A stretch of 64,000 nucleotides of DNA, from the NCBI GenBank assembly GCA_011009095.1, contig VTPC01091054.1, positions 191,667-255,666 of the forward strand, in the 5' to 3' direction. Positions 32,740 to 46,100 of this stretch are shown here, piece after piece. Origin of the DNA: Ignelater luminosus. Lineage: Eukaryota; Arthropoda; Insecta; Coleoptera; Elateridae. The notes under the pieces are model-generated. The model worked only from the letters and a program-made list of their open reading frames with translations. It did no database searches and was not told the origin of the DNA. Each line of letters begins with the position of its first letter. The first letter of the stretch is position 1. The position numbers and the translations under genes were made by a program.

Positions 32740-35700
32740 GCTTTGCGGAAGCCCCATCATTGTTCCCAGGTGCTTGAATACTTGACTATCAGTCCGGAGG
32801 CTCAGCTTTGACTTCCGGCACGGTGTACTTTATTAGACACCTACCACAGTTAATTAAGATTAATAATTGTAGAATATAGATTGTGAGGTTAGTTCTGCAT
32901 GCTTGATCAAATAGGGTTAGCATCCCAAGCTAAGGTGTAGCGTTGAATAGATTTAGCAATCTTTCAATTATCATCAATACTAATTCATAAATATATAATC
33001 TTACTTACCATTTTCAAAATTTACAAATGTAATAATCATTTTATGATTTTTGATTGAAGAATTATTATTAAAGATCAATTTCTAAGAGCAAGAAATTGAC
33101 GCCAGTTAATATTTTATTTTATTTTTTATACTTTTGGATCCTAGACATCTTACAGGACCCTCGACTCAGCCAACGAGTTAGACCGGATTATGTAAGGTGC
33201 TTTCTCCACTAACTCCCCACACTTGTGCTTTGAATTTCATTACTAGTACCAAACATACATAACAAGGTTCATACTGTTTCAACTGTTTATAACGAAACCA
33301 CCCACTTTCACTTTTATCAGTACACCAAAAGCCTCACAAAAGAAAAGGGGGGGACTTTGCTATCATTTGATCTCAATTTATTTTTCAAAGCTTACATAAA
33401 CGTAAACTGGGCCCATAACCTACCATATTTTGTTAAAATCAGAAATACAAAAAGACAAATAGGAATGAAAAACAACAAAAACTGTGTTTGTTTACATCAC
33501 ATTCTAGCATACTGGTGGTAAATACTACTGTTAGAGGGCTCCATTTAGGTGCAACTGTTAGAGCTTAAGAAAATAAGCCACACTTCTGGCGGTAACATTT
33601 AAAATGTATACAAATTTTACAAAACGAGTCTAGGTGATATCGATGTAAACCTAAAAGTATTGTCGAAATAAAAGATATTCTATAAAAAGAAAAATAGAAA
33701 TTTTCTTTGTATCTTGGAAAGTGTGAACTGTGCTAAAAATGTAAGTAAAGTATCTTAGAGACCGCTAGAAATCGAAAGAGTTCTTTTTTTGAAATTTTAC
33801 TCTGTTTGCAGAAATAACGGAGTTACGGACAATGTTGAAACTACAAAAAAAGACACTTTAGATTATAATTTAAAAAAAAAGCAATCAAATTTTAAGTTAG
33901 ATCAATAATGTGCCATCAGAGATATTTATTTAGTACCTAACATCGAATTGGTGGCTGCTTATTTGCTTTTTATTTTTTAGATTTTAAATAGGTTAATTAG
34001 TTTTTTTTTTAAATACGTAACGATACATTTATTCAGATTGATTCAAGTTAGTTAATTAGTCAAATTAATGTAGATTTTAAAAGAAAAACACAGAGCAAAT
34101 TAAGAGACGTTGGCTTCTGGCAATTTATTTAAATTTTTTAATTACTATTTGTTTTCAATTTCGTTTTTCGGGCAATTAGAAATGAAATAGTAAGCACATA
34201 TTATAAATCTTACAAACAATAGTAGAGGGTGTGAATTTGTGCTGTTAAACCTCCGAAGAACAAAAGTAACCGAGGCCAAAGCTGAAGCAAAATCCGTTTA
34301 GCTTGTGGGGTTGACGCCGGCTTTGTGTACATTTCTCTATTTATTTAGTCATGCGTAAAGCTTTGCAGAAATTTGAGTGTAGTAATCTTTAAAATACAAA
34401 AAAGAACAGTTTCCCTCCCGACTCTAACATTAACCTCAATAACAATATTATTTTCGTATTATGTTTTATCTAACGAGAAAAAATGTAAAAACATAACGGC
34501 GGCGTTGCCCTACTTTCTTAAATGATGGTAAATTCTGAGAGGCTACTATTATCCCTTGATATATATAAAGCGAACAGAGACGATCCCTTATTTAAATAAA
34601 CCCGCTAAATCCACCGGACAGACGTTCCGCTAGCTGTCCACGTAAAATAGCCACTTCAGTTGCAAATGAGATCGTCGGATTTGTAGATTAGGGATGAATT
34701 TATTTCCTTTACCTCAATAACGTAAATAATACTTCATTTATAAGGGGGAATATAAAGAAGAGCTTCCTTTTTTTTCTTACTTTTCCCAGGATAGCGAAAT
34801 CATTATAAAAGTTTTATCAAAAGAAAGGTTGAAAAGTTTGCCTTATTTTGCTTTAAACATGTAAGTTTTAAAAGAAATATAATTAACTGAAGATAAAAGA
34901 AGTAAATTTATTTCTGGACTGCCTAAAGCGCAATTGGTTTTGTATACGATAAACCGAAAGACGTTAGAAATTTTGTTTTTTATATATAAACACAACAAGA
35001 TATAAAAGCGGTTTGACTGAATTATCGCTAACTAATTAGGTATATAATGCTTCAGATTCATATAGGGTTGAAGCACCAACACCCTGCCACCTAAACAATA
35101 TTTGAAATTCAAGCTCGTTTAGATTTAAAACTAAATAATATTTATTGATGAAACTTCCTGTATAACAGTGCACATATAAATGGTATGCATATTCATCAGA
35201 AAAAGTTATAAAATATTTAGTTTTACATTTCAAAAAGAAATAATTTATCGAAATGTGCACTTTGTACCAGTAAGCGATTCACCCTTTGTTTTCGATATTT
35301 GTTTAATACAAATTTCTGATAATTTGTATTCAATCTGATTTAACAACTAAAAATATTCACAAAGATGTTAAAAACAACGCCAAAATTTATCTAAAATGCA
35401 GGAATTTCTCATCTTAGCATAATCTCTCATTTCGAAAATAATTAAAAGCTAATAATTGACATATAATTTTTATTTATTTAAAATGAATGTAACATAATAC
35501 CTAGAACCAAAGACAGTAGATAACATAGAACTATAAATCGCAGTTATTTGAGCCACCATAATTTATTTATAAAACAATAATTCATTAGGCGATGGGGTGT
35601 TGGAGCTGGACGGAATTAGGTGCGTTTACCCTAGTATAGACGTGTTTTAGCACAAAACAGCTTAGGCATGGCAAAATTAACAAGAAGAGGGACTTTTGCG

Positions 35701-36040
35701 CGTAATATTAAACAGAGCAAGTTAGTTAGTAAAACTCTAAAATGACAGCTTGTTTAAAACCCTTAGATCCTAAAAAGTTCTTTATTTGCTACATACCTAG
35801 AATAGTGAAAGTTACGCCATTAGACGTGTCGGCTTATCCAGGATTATGTGAACTCGTCGGGTAAAGGTTTGGAAGAAAGAATCATGTCTGCTAAAGGTAA
35901 ATAAGCGATGCACTGTCTTATAATCCTTCATTTGTCTCAGTGTTCTATTTACCTTTATTTTCACTAAACATTCATGTATACAACCTTTTTGTAAACTTGA
36001 TCAATATCTTCCCTAAGTTTATTTGTTTGAAGATCTGAAA
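32740..36040. other. AT-rich stretch without recognised genes
   Basis: No convincing domain found. A minus-strand open stretch at 35260-35036 contains FSDEYAYHLYVHCYTGSF, which faintly recalls the second catalytic region of Tc1/mariner transposases, but there is no supporting motif nearby. Confidence 0.5.
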
Positions 36041-36049
36041 CTGTGTGTT

Positions 36050-36955
36050 TGGCTCATTATGGTCGTCATATCTTCTATTTTCTTCTTCTAAGCATCTTCT
36101 CCACGTCTTCATTATTTCCTTTTGCGATGCTTTTTAGGTTTCTTCTTTGTTTTTAATCTACTTAGTTGTATGTCCCTTGTCCCTTTTTCTTAATTTTTTA
36201 AACATTCGGTAGAATAGTTTTTGATTCGCATGGTAGTCCTCTTTCATTCTTCTTCTAGAATCCTCCCAGGACTTCTTTTTGGCTTCTCTTTGCTCTTTGT
36301 GCGCTTTGTTCCCTCATTTATATTATATATCTTCCACGTTTGCTTTTTTTCTTGGCTTCTTCTCTGATACCATCTTTACACCGCACTGTCTGTCTCTGAT
36401 TTTTATTAACTTTACCAACGCCACAGATCTTTAATTAGTAAATTTGCTAATATGTTCCGTGTATCTTAGATGTCCAGAATTATCTCTTCCTGTTTCTCTT
36501 TATGGTTCTGTGTTAACTTTTTTTTATATTCAATTTGTGTTGCTTTCTTCGAAAATCTGATTAGTGACCTTACTCCCGTCTTTTTATTTTTGAACCGTTT
36601 TGCAGTCTTCTGACAAATTAGTGTTGTATTTTCTTTCTATAGCTTTTATTTATCAAGATATAATCTATTCTGACTTCTTTCAACTTCTGTTTGTTTCTTT
36701 TGCACTACACTTTTTAGCTCAATTAAACAAATCTTCTGGCCTAATTTCCTTGCTGATTTTAGTTGCATGTCTATATCTAGACGTTTTCTACCTGAGGTTC
36801 TTGTACTATCAAGTTATTTCTTTTCTTGTTCTTGTTCTTCTCTAGTATTTTCAATCTCATTTTAACTTTTTCGATTTACGTTGCCAGTTGTTCACTTACT
36901 CTTTTGATTTTTACATTCTCTTTCTTGGTTATCTCATGATCCATGACACAATGCT
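36050..36955 (-). mobile_element. RTE-like LINE fragment (copy C)
   Basis: Minus-strand text: VRIDYILINKSYRKKIQH near 36650-36600 resembles the end of the endonuclease (VRIDYILxxK). Near 36290-36190 the frames give KKSWEDSRRRMKEDYHANQK and LFYRMFKKLRKRDKG, equivalent to TWDEFGTRMEKDSKLNQRLF in copy A. Order and wording match the linker between endonuclease and RT of the family in copies A and B, but it is more diverged. Stops are frequent. Confidence 0.6.
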
Positions 36956-37239
36956 AACTCTACAAAAAAATTATTGTTGCAATAGAATTTAGGGACTTAC
37001 CGATATGGGTTTTTATAATTTCTGGAAATTCTAGGAAAAATATCACTAAATAACCAACAGGTTATTAGTTCAAAAGTACGAACTGCGTCATGTCATGCCA
37101 AACACAGAAAAATCTTTACACGGATCATGCCACAACGCTGATGTAACGAGCTACATTGGAACGGTTATTTAATCCGTTTTTCTTCAAACAACTCATTGTG
37201 AATATTTAGTTAATATTATGAAAAAATACTGAGTTTCCT

Positions 37240-37870
37240 TCTCGGATACTATTGCCACTGCATCTCCCACCAGATATTCCTTTTCCACACCTCAACCAAA
37301 ACAATAAAATCCGTGCACTGGAGTACACTAGATACCTCATGACCAGGTACGCCATCATCTTTCCGACCCAGTACGGCTTCATCCAAGATCCATTTATAAT
37401 ACTCCATACAGGCTCCAGCGCAGCTCTAAACACCAGAAGTTGCATGATCGCAACCTTCCTGGACATAGCGTGCGCATTCGATAAGGTATGGCACGAGGGG
37501 CTTCTTTAAAAGTTTCTCGCCTCTGGTGCTGCTGCTTCCAAAACTCTGTTGTGCAACCTCGCACGTCTGGAGGCCTGTCTCCAGTGGTAGAGAATCAAAT
37601 CCAACTCTAATAAGATCCAAGTGATATTTGTCTTCGGCTGTTTTCCAGATTCGATTCTTTGCGTGGCCGCTTCGTGAGATGAGCTGTCAAGCAAAACCGA
37701 ATTTCCGATTTTAACACCTTCTTAGGAAACCCAAGAAGAAGTTTAGACATCTCCCTACCATCTTTGCTACAGCTCCGGACCTCCCCAACGACATTCAGGA
37801 CATTCTAGGGAACGCTGGCTACCAGATAACCCAACTTGCTACGCCTCTATAATATCAACCTACCAAACGC
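37240..37870 (+). mobile_element. Jockey-like LINE reverse transcriptase fragment
   Basis: The open stretch 37252-37509 reads LEYTRYLMTRYAIIFPTQYG, then FIQDPF and MIATFLDIACAFDKVWHEGL. The last holds the palm Asp pair (FLDxxxAFD) of Jockey-type RTs. After the stop at 37507 the frame continues ARLEACLQW(stop)RIKSNSNKIQVIF, the WRIKxNxxKTQxIxF segment that follows the active site, so about 150 bp including the YADD box is missing. The ending LPNDIQDILGNAG parallels LPDDLQDVLEG at 49.2 kb, so both are probably one family. Confidence 0.75.
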
Positions 37871-37879
37871 AACACTCAG

Positions 37880-38285
37880 TGCTCAATATACCTAATTACC
37901 AAACATTCTCAATTTTCTAACCCTCCCACAAAATTATCTCTAGAACATCCCCTTTCTTAAAGTTGCTTGATTTGCATCCACTTACAATCCACATTTGTAT
38001 GAGTAAAAAAACCCACAAGACTTTCAAGTCTTCTCAAAGCATGCTGACTCGTAATACAGATACTTTTGATTTCAATTTCCATTTCTGTTAGCTAATTCTA
38101 AATTTGCTAAATTTACCGATGGCGAATTCCTTTGGTGATAAAGTTTATTCCTTGGTGTCCAGTCTTACAATTATATTTTATTAATAATTGGGTGTACCAA
38201 TATTTTGAAGGAAGTATTATGAGTTGCTTCAAATCATCGATGACATTTAGTGCAGAGTTTATTCTTTCATTGATTTTCAAAATTC
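37880..38285. other. Spacer without recognised features
   Basis: AT-rich, no motif on either strand. It separates a + strand LINE end from the 3' side of the Penelope-like element. Confidence 0.5.
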
Positions 38286-38287
38286 CA

Positions 38288-40035
38288 TCAACTTCTATAA
38301 CTATCTAGAGAAGAATTTATTATAGAACTTCTCTTCTGACAACTTCCCAATGTATTAATATCTTTTATACAAAACGGAAGACTTTCACGGCCCGAGTCAT
38401 TAATAAATCGTCGTCTTTCAAGATTAGACTGCATCATTGTTGAATTATAATATATACGCAACGTTTCGCCTACTTTTCTAAGGAGCTTCTTCAGGAGACT
38501 ATACAAAAGCGTAATATTCGACGTGTCAACCATGATAGAGGCGAGACTCTTCTGACAAGAATGAAAAAAGTGGGAGTTAGTCGACTGTAGCGGTAACTGA
38601 TTTTCAAATGGCGGGAAGTAGATACCCTGCATCGCCATTGATGTTATTAAGATGTTTGTGAATTTATATTGCTTCCCCGATCTTTCTGGTGTAATAGGAA
38701 AATGATTTTGAAATATAATAGACTTATCTTTAAGTATTATTTATGCCGTTTCGTGTTGATGTTCGGCTACAGCAGATGTAGGTATGCGGCCTCGCCTTAT
38801 ACACCGCATGTGTTCAGTAATACATGCGTTAATCGAACGACCAGTTTTTTCAATGTATGCTGATCAATAGGAGCAATCAGTGTTGGGCGTTTATCCTTAG
38901 AAGGTAGGAGTTGTAAGATTTTGTTGCGCCTGAAGATGGTTTTGATTCTATGTTATCCCTATGCTATCTGTCACTTTATGAATGCATAGTAAAAAAGTAG
39001 TGGAGATGAATGCAGTTGTGTTCTGAACCGCCTCTCTTAAAGAATGGTCTCGTTTGTTGTAGCAATTGTTCAGGTCACTGCCTCGGACATGTTCTAGTTC
39101 CCCTTGGCTGTTGTTGGGTTGCAAGACAAAAGTTGCTCGGTAGACGGGTAAGTTTATCACGGATTGCTTTTGGGTCGGATGGTGATGGAAGTCGGCATGA
39201 GATATTTGTTGTTATGACCGACAGGTAGACGAGTGACGAGAACATCGAGAAAAGGAAGGGAGTTATTGTTCTCAACTTCCATTAATGTCTGGATGCTGGT
39301 TGTCTAGATGATCAAGGAAACGGAACAACGTGTGTCGTCGATGCGGTCCTACAATAAAACTGTCGTTTACATATGGAAACTAAACTTTAGGCTTATATTT
39401 GGTTGATTCTAGAGTAATTGTCTTAAATGACTACATGAAAATATTTGTAACTACTGATGATAGCGGAAAGCCTATTGCGAGCCCTCTAGACTTGTTGGTA
39501 GAATTCACCACGGAACAGAAAATAGGTTGAAGACAGGCATTTTTCTGCTAAGATTGACAGATCGACTGCTTTTCCATCTTGACTCAACAGTTATTGAACG
39601 ATAGCCATGGAATCAGGTTAAATCGAAATTGATCAAAAGATCACTCGGTTCTAGGGTGAGTTCAGATATTAGCTAAAAAAAATGTGAAAAATTCAGAATT
39701 TGTAGAGATTTTTTTCCAATATAGCTCTTTAGGATGTCGGCAAGGTTCACGTTTTAGATTGGAGGTCCTGTTGTGTTCAAGATCGGCCGAATAGACATAT
39801 CAGCTTTGTGTATTTCTTGGGGACCAAACGATCATTCGTCATTAGCTTCTAATTATTTCTCTACCTTTTCATTTTCTTTGATTGCTTCTAGGTTGTCAAT
39901 GATGGAATATGGGGAACTTCTCAACAATTTGATGAATAATACTCTGATGTTTTTTCTTCAAGCTCTTCTAACTTTCTTAAAGTCTAACTGCATTTCTAGT
40001 AAGTACTTTCTTTTGGAGCTATTCGACGTGTAATT
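38288..40035 (-). mobile_element. Penelope-like element with RT and GIY-YIG domain
   Basis: Reads right to left. FGPQEIHKADMSIRPILNTT and GPPI (39830-39765) correspond to the LPKIHKPxxPLRPIV...GSP motif of Penelope RTs. GLAIGFPLSSVVTNIFM and the active-site line FPYVNDSFIVGPHRR (39480-39340) follow; families have YVDDT, so the first Asp is Asn here. The C-terminal endonuclease reads CSYxSAYIEKTGRSINARIT, EHMRCIRRG and SAVAEHQHETA (38880-38740). This is the GIY-YIG core, with the Tyr/Ile-Gly motif eroded but the catalytic Arg of TGRSINARI kept. The tail MAMQGIYFPPFENQLPLQST lies at 38638. Several stops and shifts; dead. Confidence 0.82.
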
Positions 40036-40199
40036 AGTCCTAGCAGTTTTGTGCGTGACATTTTGAAAATTCTCTGATGTAACATTTACGTTCTTCTGTA
40101 GGTCAGTCTCAGTTTTATTTTGTCCAGAACGCCCTTCTGCTAATATGCCTTTTATTCAGTAAGTTGTTAAAGACCATCTTCTTCTTCTTCGCAAATCAA

Positions 40200-43165
40200 T
40201 CAACACGTTTTTGTCTTTCTTTTAGCCCAATATTCTTTCACCCGCAACAAGTAAGTTTTTCCGTTTCTTCATGCATACGTGTTGTTTTTTCTTTCTTGGT
40301 TGTTCCTCGAAACCCCGTGTTTGTGTGGTACTTCTGATTGTATTTTGATCCTATAAATCTGGTAATCCTAATTCTGTAAGGTTTTTTTATGTTTGTTTGT
40401 ACCAATCGGGTCTGGTAGCCTAGTTTTTCAGAAAAGAGTGAAGTTGGTATTTTAGCCTGTTGGGTTCATTCTTTCCAAATGTCCCCTAAACTGCAGACAT
40501 TAAATATGTATTGTATCTATGATTTTGGGCACGTGTTTGTAGATTTCTATCCTTGGTTCTTGGTCCTAAGATTTTTCTTATTATGTTGCGTTCTTTTAGT
40601 TCCAATAGTTCTTTTAGTGTTTTGTGTTGGAGGTTAAGTGTCCCTGAAGCGTAAAGCGCTTCTGGTTTGATCATAATTGTATAATGTCGCATTTTACAGT
40701 TTCAGGAGAGAGATACTCTTTTTGTTGCAGTTTTTGGTGATCCATTCACTGAGGTATTTAAATTCTTTGACACGGGAAGCTTTGTTGTTGCCAATTTTAA
40801 GTTCATGTGGTACTGTTTTGATGTCTGTCATAAATTTTGTATTTTCAAAGGAAATTTGTAGACCGATTCTCGCTGCTTGTGCTTGTAATATTTCGAGTTG
40901 TTTCTGTGCGTCTGGAGTGTTTTTGGCAATAAGTGCCAGGACATCTGCAAAGGCGAGACGGTCTATTTGTACACCTTTGGTTTTTGGTCCTAGGCGGTGT
41001 ATTGTCGCACCTGCTTTTTTCCATTCCTTTACAATGTTTTCAAGAGCGAAGTTAAAGAGTAACGGGAATAGTTCGTCATCTTGTCGCACTCCCCTGTCTA
41101 TTTTAAACTCTTTACTCAGTTTTCCCATAAATTTCACTTTCGATGTTGCCTCTATAAGTGTTTCCTTGATTAAGTTTCTTGTCTTTCGGACTAGCCCAAA
41201 TTCCGCTAGTATTTCGAAAAGGGATTTCCGATTCATACAATCATAAGCTTTTTTGAAATCAATAAACATAACCTTTGTTGGATGTACTGCGGAAGTATTT
41301 CATCGAATTTCTCAGGTTTATAATTTGTCCTTTTTTGAATCCACCTTGGAATTCGCCGAGTTGTGGATCTAGTTGGGATTTTGCACGGTTGAAGAAGGCT
41401 TTAGATAGAATTTTGTACGTGACTAGAAGGCAAGGGATTCCGCGATAGTTGTTTGGGTCTGTCGCAATTCCCTTTTTTATGTAATAGGTGTATGATCGCC
41501 GTTTCCCAGTCTTCTGGGATTTTTCCAGTTTTTCAGATTTCCTACAGTGTCTGTTTGAGTTTTATAACGAGGTTTCCCCCTGCATGTTTCCAGAGTTGTG
41601 CGGTGATCTGGTCTTCTCCCGATGCTTTGTTATTTTTGAGGGACTAGATTATCTCCTTGATTTCCTGTACGCTTGAAGTTTTGAATCTGGGTGTCACTGA
41701 ATGGAGCTGATGGGAAATTTATATTGTGGTTTTTCACAGTTGAGCAATTTGGAAAAGTATTGGGCAAGGATTTTACAGTTGTTACTATTATTGTGGGCAA
41801 TTTCTCCATCTTCGTCTTTTAACTGGAGTAATGGTGGAGAGTATTTATTCGGTTTTTGTTTGAATTTTCTATAGCAGTTGAGTTGTCTTTCCTGAAGTCG
41901 TCTTCTATTTTTTGTAATGTTGCATCGTCATTCAATTTGAGTTTTTTTCTTATCGATTTTGTAACTGGTTTTCTGGTTTCTTTGAATTGTTGCAAGGTCT
42001 TTTGGTTTTTATTGTTTAGCACTATTGTTGTTTGAATTGTATAAGCTGATCACATTCATCTGTCCACCAGGCGTGTTCACGCGTTCTGGTTCGTGGTGCT
42101 GTGTTTTCTATTGATTGTAGAAGCTCAGCCTGGAGTTGTTGTCAATTACGTGGATTTAATTTTTCTGTTTCTTCTGTGAGCTGTTTATAACTTAGATGTT
42201 TTGTATGTCGTATTTGCATTGTGTAGCTTTTATTTTAAATTGTCTTTTTTCTGGAATGTTGTCTAGGGAGAATTTTGCTGGTCAATGATCGGAATCTAGG
42301 ACTAGTTTGAAGACTTTGAATTTTATGATTGCTGGTGTATTCATTCAAGAGATCATTGCGTGGTCCAGCTAGAATTCACCCAATAGTGAGTTGGGGGTGT
42401 TCCAGGTCTTGGTTCTAGAAGACTTTTTTTTTTAAAATGTTAAGAAAAAAATAGACCATGCTCATAGTCTGCTTATGTCCTACCTACCTACTATCTAAAC
42501 TGCTTTTCTTGCGCGTTGAAATCGCCCATGAGAATGTTGACGTGGTTTATTGGGATTGTTTGCAGAATGTTGTCTAACTGATCCCAAAATGCTTCCGCTT
42601 TCTCGGGTTCTTTCCTGTTACTGACGTTTGTTGGTGCGTGTCCGTTGATTAGAGTGTAAATAGTAGACAAGCGTCCTGAATAAGACTTGAAAGCTGTGAC
42701 TAAATGAAGTATTGACTGACGTATTATGAAAGTTGTTCCGAATTGTGGGTAGTTTAGCGTGACCCATTTTTCTGGCTTTCCCTTGTATATCCTGTATCCA
42801 TCTGTATCGAAAGGAAGTTCGTCTGTGTATCATGGTTCTTGGAATGCGATAATTTTGATGTTGCGTTCCTTAGTTTTTTAGTTTTCCTATCTTCAAGGGA
42901 GAGTTTACATTAAATGTCATTAATCAGATTCGTGATTTCGGTTTGATTTTGCTCTGACAAGGTTTTGTCTTTCGACTTTTCTCCTTGAACTCTTCCATGG
43001 TCTTCCCAGAAACCGAATAGACCACTTGCGGTTTTTCACCCGTCGAATTTGACCTACTGGGATAATTTTCTGTTTTGAAAGGTGCAGTTTCCATGTTGAT
43101 CAATGTGGGAAGAGTTCGTGGCTGAGATTTCAATTCTGTTACATTCAGAAGTTCCACTACTGAGC
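40200..43165 (-). mobile_element. Long degraded RTE-like LINE, endonuclease to tail
   Basis: Near full length, reading right to left. An N-terminal region (43157-42924, open) comes first. The endonuclease shows NIKIIAFQEP (eroded), YKGKPEKW, YTLINGHAPTN and VNILMGDFNAQEKQ (GDFNA box, near 42550-42510), ending near 42290 in a DSDH-like motif. The RT has NNYRGI near 41460, then GEFQGGFKKGQI, FIDFKKAYDCMNRKSLF (41265-41215), GVRQDDELFPLLFNFALENI and LAFADVLALIAK (FADD reduced to FADV, near 40960). SRVKEFKYLSEWI follows, then the tail IIRKILGPRTKDR. Many stops in the first half; the palm is open for 191 codons. The clade is my judgement. Confidence 0.85.
40694..41269 (-). pseudogene. LINE reverse transcriptase palm, 191 codons open
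   Basis: Largest open reading segment in the window. It starts MFIDFKKAYDCMNR, with both palm Asp positions in FIDFKKAYD. It continues SKVKFMGKLSKEFKIDRGVR, then QDDELFPLLFNF; the family has VRQGDxLSPLLFN, so Gly has become Asp. The active site reads RLAFADVLALIA, so one catalytic Asp (FADD) has become Val. Substitutions at two key sites with an otherwise open frame mean the enzyme is probably dead although its frame decayed late. Confidence 0.85.
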
Positions 43166-43199
43166 TTTACAAGATCAGCCACCACTAACAGACGCTGCC

Positions 43200-46100
43200 T
43201 TAACCTTAGGCAATAGGTTGCCTCCTCCGCCGTTCCGAAAGACCATCTATAGTCACTGTCAAATTATTTTCTTTCTAGTTTTTCTTCTAGATTTTCGCTC
43301 ATTTGCTCGAAGAGCAACTGTTAGAAATTAATTTAAAAAGTTGGTAGCTTAGCTAAAGTTATTTTATTTTTATTTCGTTTGACGGAGTACAAACAAAAAA
43401 CAATAATTATTTACCAAAAAATGATAGCTCGTTAGATTTTTCAACAATAGTGTATTAATTGATCAACCACTTGATCAATTGATTAACCAATCAGAAGTAG
43501 CGAAATATTCAGACTTATCCAATCAGATCGGCTAATCAACTGATCATCTTTATCTACGATCAAATTATTTTTGTGCAAGCGAGCGTTAGTGTTACAACTG
43601 AAAGAAATCCAGATAAGATTTTGACATACAATTTGAGTACTTAAATCTTCTACCTTTTGAGTTTAGTTTGATGACTTCCAAAGCTATCGTAAATAAGAAG
43701 GCTGTTTTTTTTTCGAAAAAGGTGATGCCAAGATTCCAAATTTGCAAACATCTTACCTACTTTACAGGAACTTGATTTGAGCAGTATAATTTATCTTTAT
43801 GTATAAACCGATATAATAAGTAATGAAGCACAAAAGTGTAAATGCATATTTGATGAATAATCTTTTTTACTTAAAGTTCAAGATCAATTTTCAGAATCAA
43901 CTTAAATCTTTCAGATTTCATTTATTTTAAAGTCTAGGGATTTCACTTGATTTGAAAGCTTGAGTTACGTATTTATCTGGCTAAGCTTTAAACTATAGAA
44001 TTCTGTAGCTGAACAGACCCACACATTGTAAGTTGTGTGTCTTTGGTTTTTCTACAATGTTTCTCTCAACGTTTTCCATCTAAGAAAGTCTTGTTTTCGT
44101 GATGTTAATAATACTAATTTTCTCTTGAATCGATTATTACTACTTAATATTAGCAAATAAACATAACAGGATTTGATTTATTCTATATAACAATAAACAC
44201 GCCGGCATAGCTAGAGTTGTTTGAACTCATCTGGCAAAGCTTACAAAATCAAAACGTTACGGGACAGAATTTTAAGTCGTAGAGTTATTAGTAAAACTAA
44301 TAATCTAAAAGGTTTTTGTGGAAGGAGAATCGTGGAACTAAAAGCTCGTGGAAATTAGGTAGAGGTAGGATTAAAATCAAGCTAAAGTAAATTGTTATTT
44401 CTTCAAAAATGTTCTTATCTATTTAATTGAATAACAGCATAATCAAACGTAGTTTAACTACAATTCTCAATAGCGTTAGTGGTAATTAATAGTAATGAAT
44501 AGTAACAGAATTTATTTTTTTAGATTAGATTAAACTCCAAACTAAATGGGAATATATCACTCAGCAACACTAATTTGTAATATTTTTTAATCAAGAAATT
44601 TGTACAGCTTCTAAAACCCTAAGAGAAACATTTTTCATACAAACTTTTAGCCTAATATTAATTTAAGAGGTCTAAAAACATGCACACAGCACTGTATTAT
44701 CAAAAATCAGACTTCGTTTTATATACAAACGATTTGAACAAAAAATGTATCATATTTTATTATATAGAATGTCATATAAATAAGCAGATATTATAAAATA
44801 ATTTTTCTCGTTTGTAAACTGGCGCCATCAACTGCCATTTTCCACCATCACACACGACTAATGTCGGAAAATGGTGTGTGAGTCTCCTTTTTTACGGCAC
44901 ACGAGGGGATTATAGACACTGCCTTAAAGCGATGAAAACCTATTTTATTGCCTCCAAACTTATTCCCTTTGCTTCAAAGTGTCGACAGTTTTCAAGCTGT
45001 AAGATCAGAACTGTAAGGGTGGGGAAAATTATGAGGCTACGCTCCATTGAATTTTCTAAATGTTATAATATTTTTCCTATACGAGATGATCTCCTTTACC
45101 CTGCAATATTTTAAAACTACTTGTAAAACAAAGGGGACCGCCGGTTATTATATAATAACACTCTATATTGATACCTTTAGCCCTTAACCCTTGCCCTCCG
45201 TTAGCCATATTAGAATTTATTGTTTTCTTTCACCCTAACCCATTTCCTTTCACCTTGTTTATACTAATGTAATTCCATTCTCGAAAACAACGAAAGGAAT
45301 GCAATTAACAAACTTTAAAAGTTTTTGTTGTAGTCATTTCAAAACTATAAGAAAGCTTTTAAGATGAAGTTAGAAATAAGTCCGGCCATTATTTTGGAGT
45401 AAACTGCAATTTCCATTTACATGTCAACAGCGGGCTTAATTAAAGAAGTTAGCAGAATAAGTGCATTCTTGTGTTAAGTTCAAGTTACTTATTAAACGGA
45501 AAGTATGAAGATCGAGATTGCCACTTTGGGTGTAATTTAAAGATTCTAGCTATTTGTTCAAACTTTTGATCCTCTCTCGAAATTATAACAAAAAAAAGGG
45601 AAAGAAAAGAAGAAACTTAGTCCTACAAATTTACCGTTAAAATGTCCTCCTATTTACATGACTTCATTTTAAATTTTCAGACGCTCTGCTTCGTTCTCAT
45701 GACTTCAAAATCCAGAGCAGCTTTTATTTGTAACGCAGTTTGTTTCCGTCTATGTATTTTAAATTTAAATGATAAAAGCCGAGTCTGAATAATGTTTTTC
45801 GTTATGAATAAGTGAAACAAATCCTTTCAAATAACACAGAGGAAACGGAAATGTCAAGAGGAGATTTAAATTTGTAGCGTAACGTGAATTTACTCATGTT
45901 GTCGATATGCAAAACGAAAAACCGCGCACTTTTCTTATTTCTGTTTAGATACTTAATATTCCACCGCTACTGCAAATGCATAACAACAGTTTGTTGTTGA
46001 ATTGTACATTTACATAATTCTCCTCTTGTAACTTTCTGATATTAGTCTGCAACTTTGAATGACAGTAAGCCTTTAACATACTCACACAGTGATATCACAC

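Noticed and set aside
35036-35260. Tc1/mariner transposase fragment (FSDEYAYHL)
   Set aside because: Only one faint motif; no DNAPxH or SPDLxPxE partner is visible nearby.
3726-37089. Shared 15-mer AAGTACGAACTGCGT at 3.7 and 37.1 kb
   Set aside because: A few such matches are expected by chance in 64 kb on two strands and the flanks do not align.
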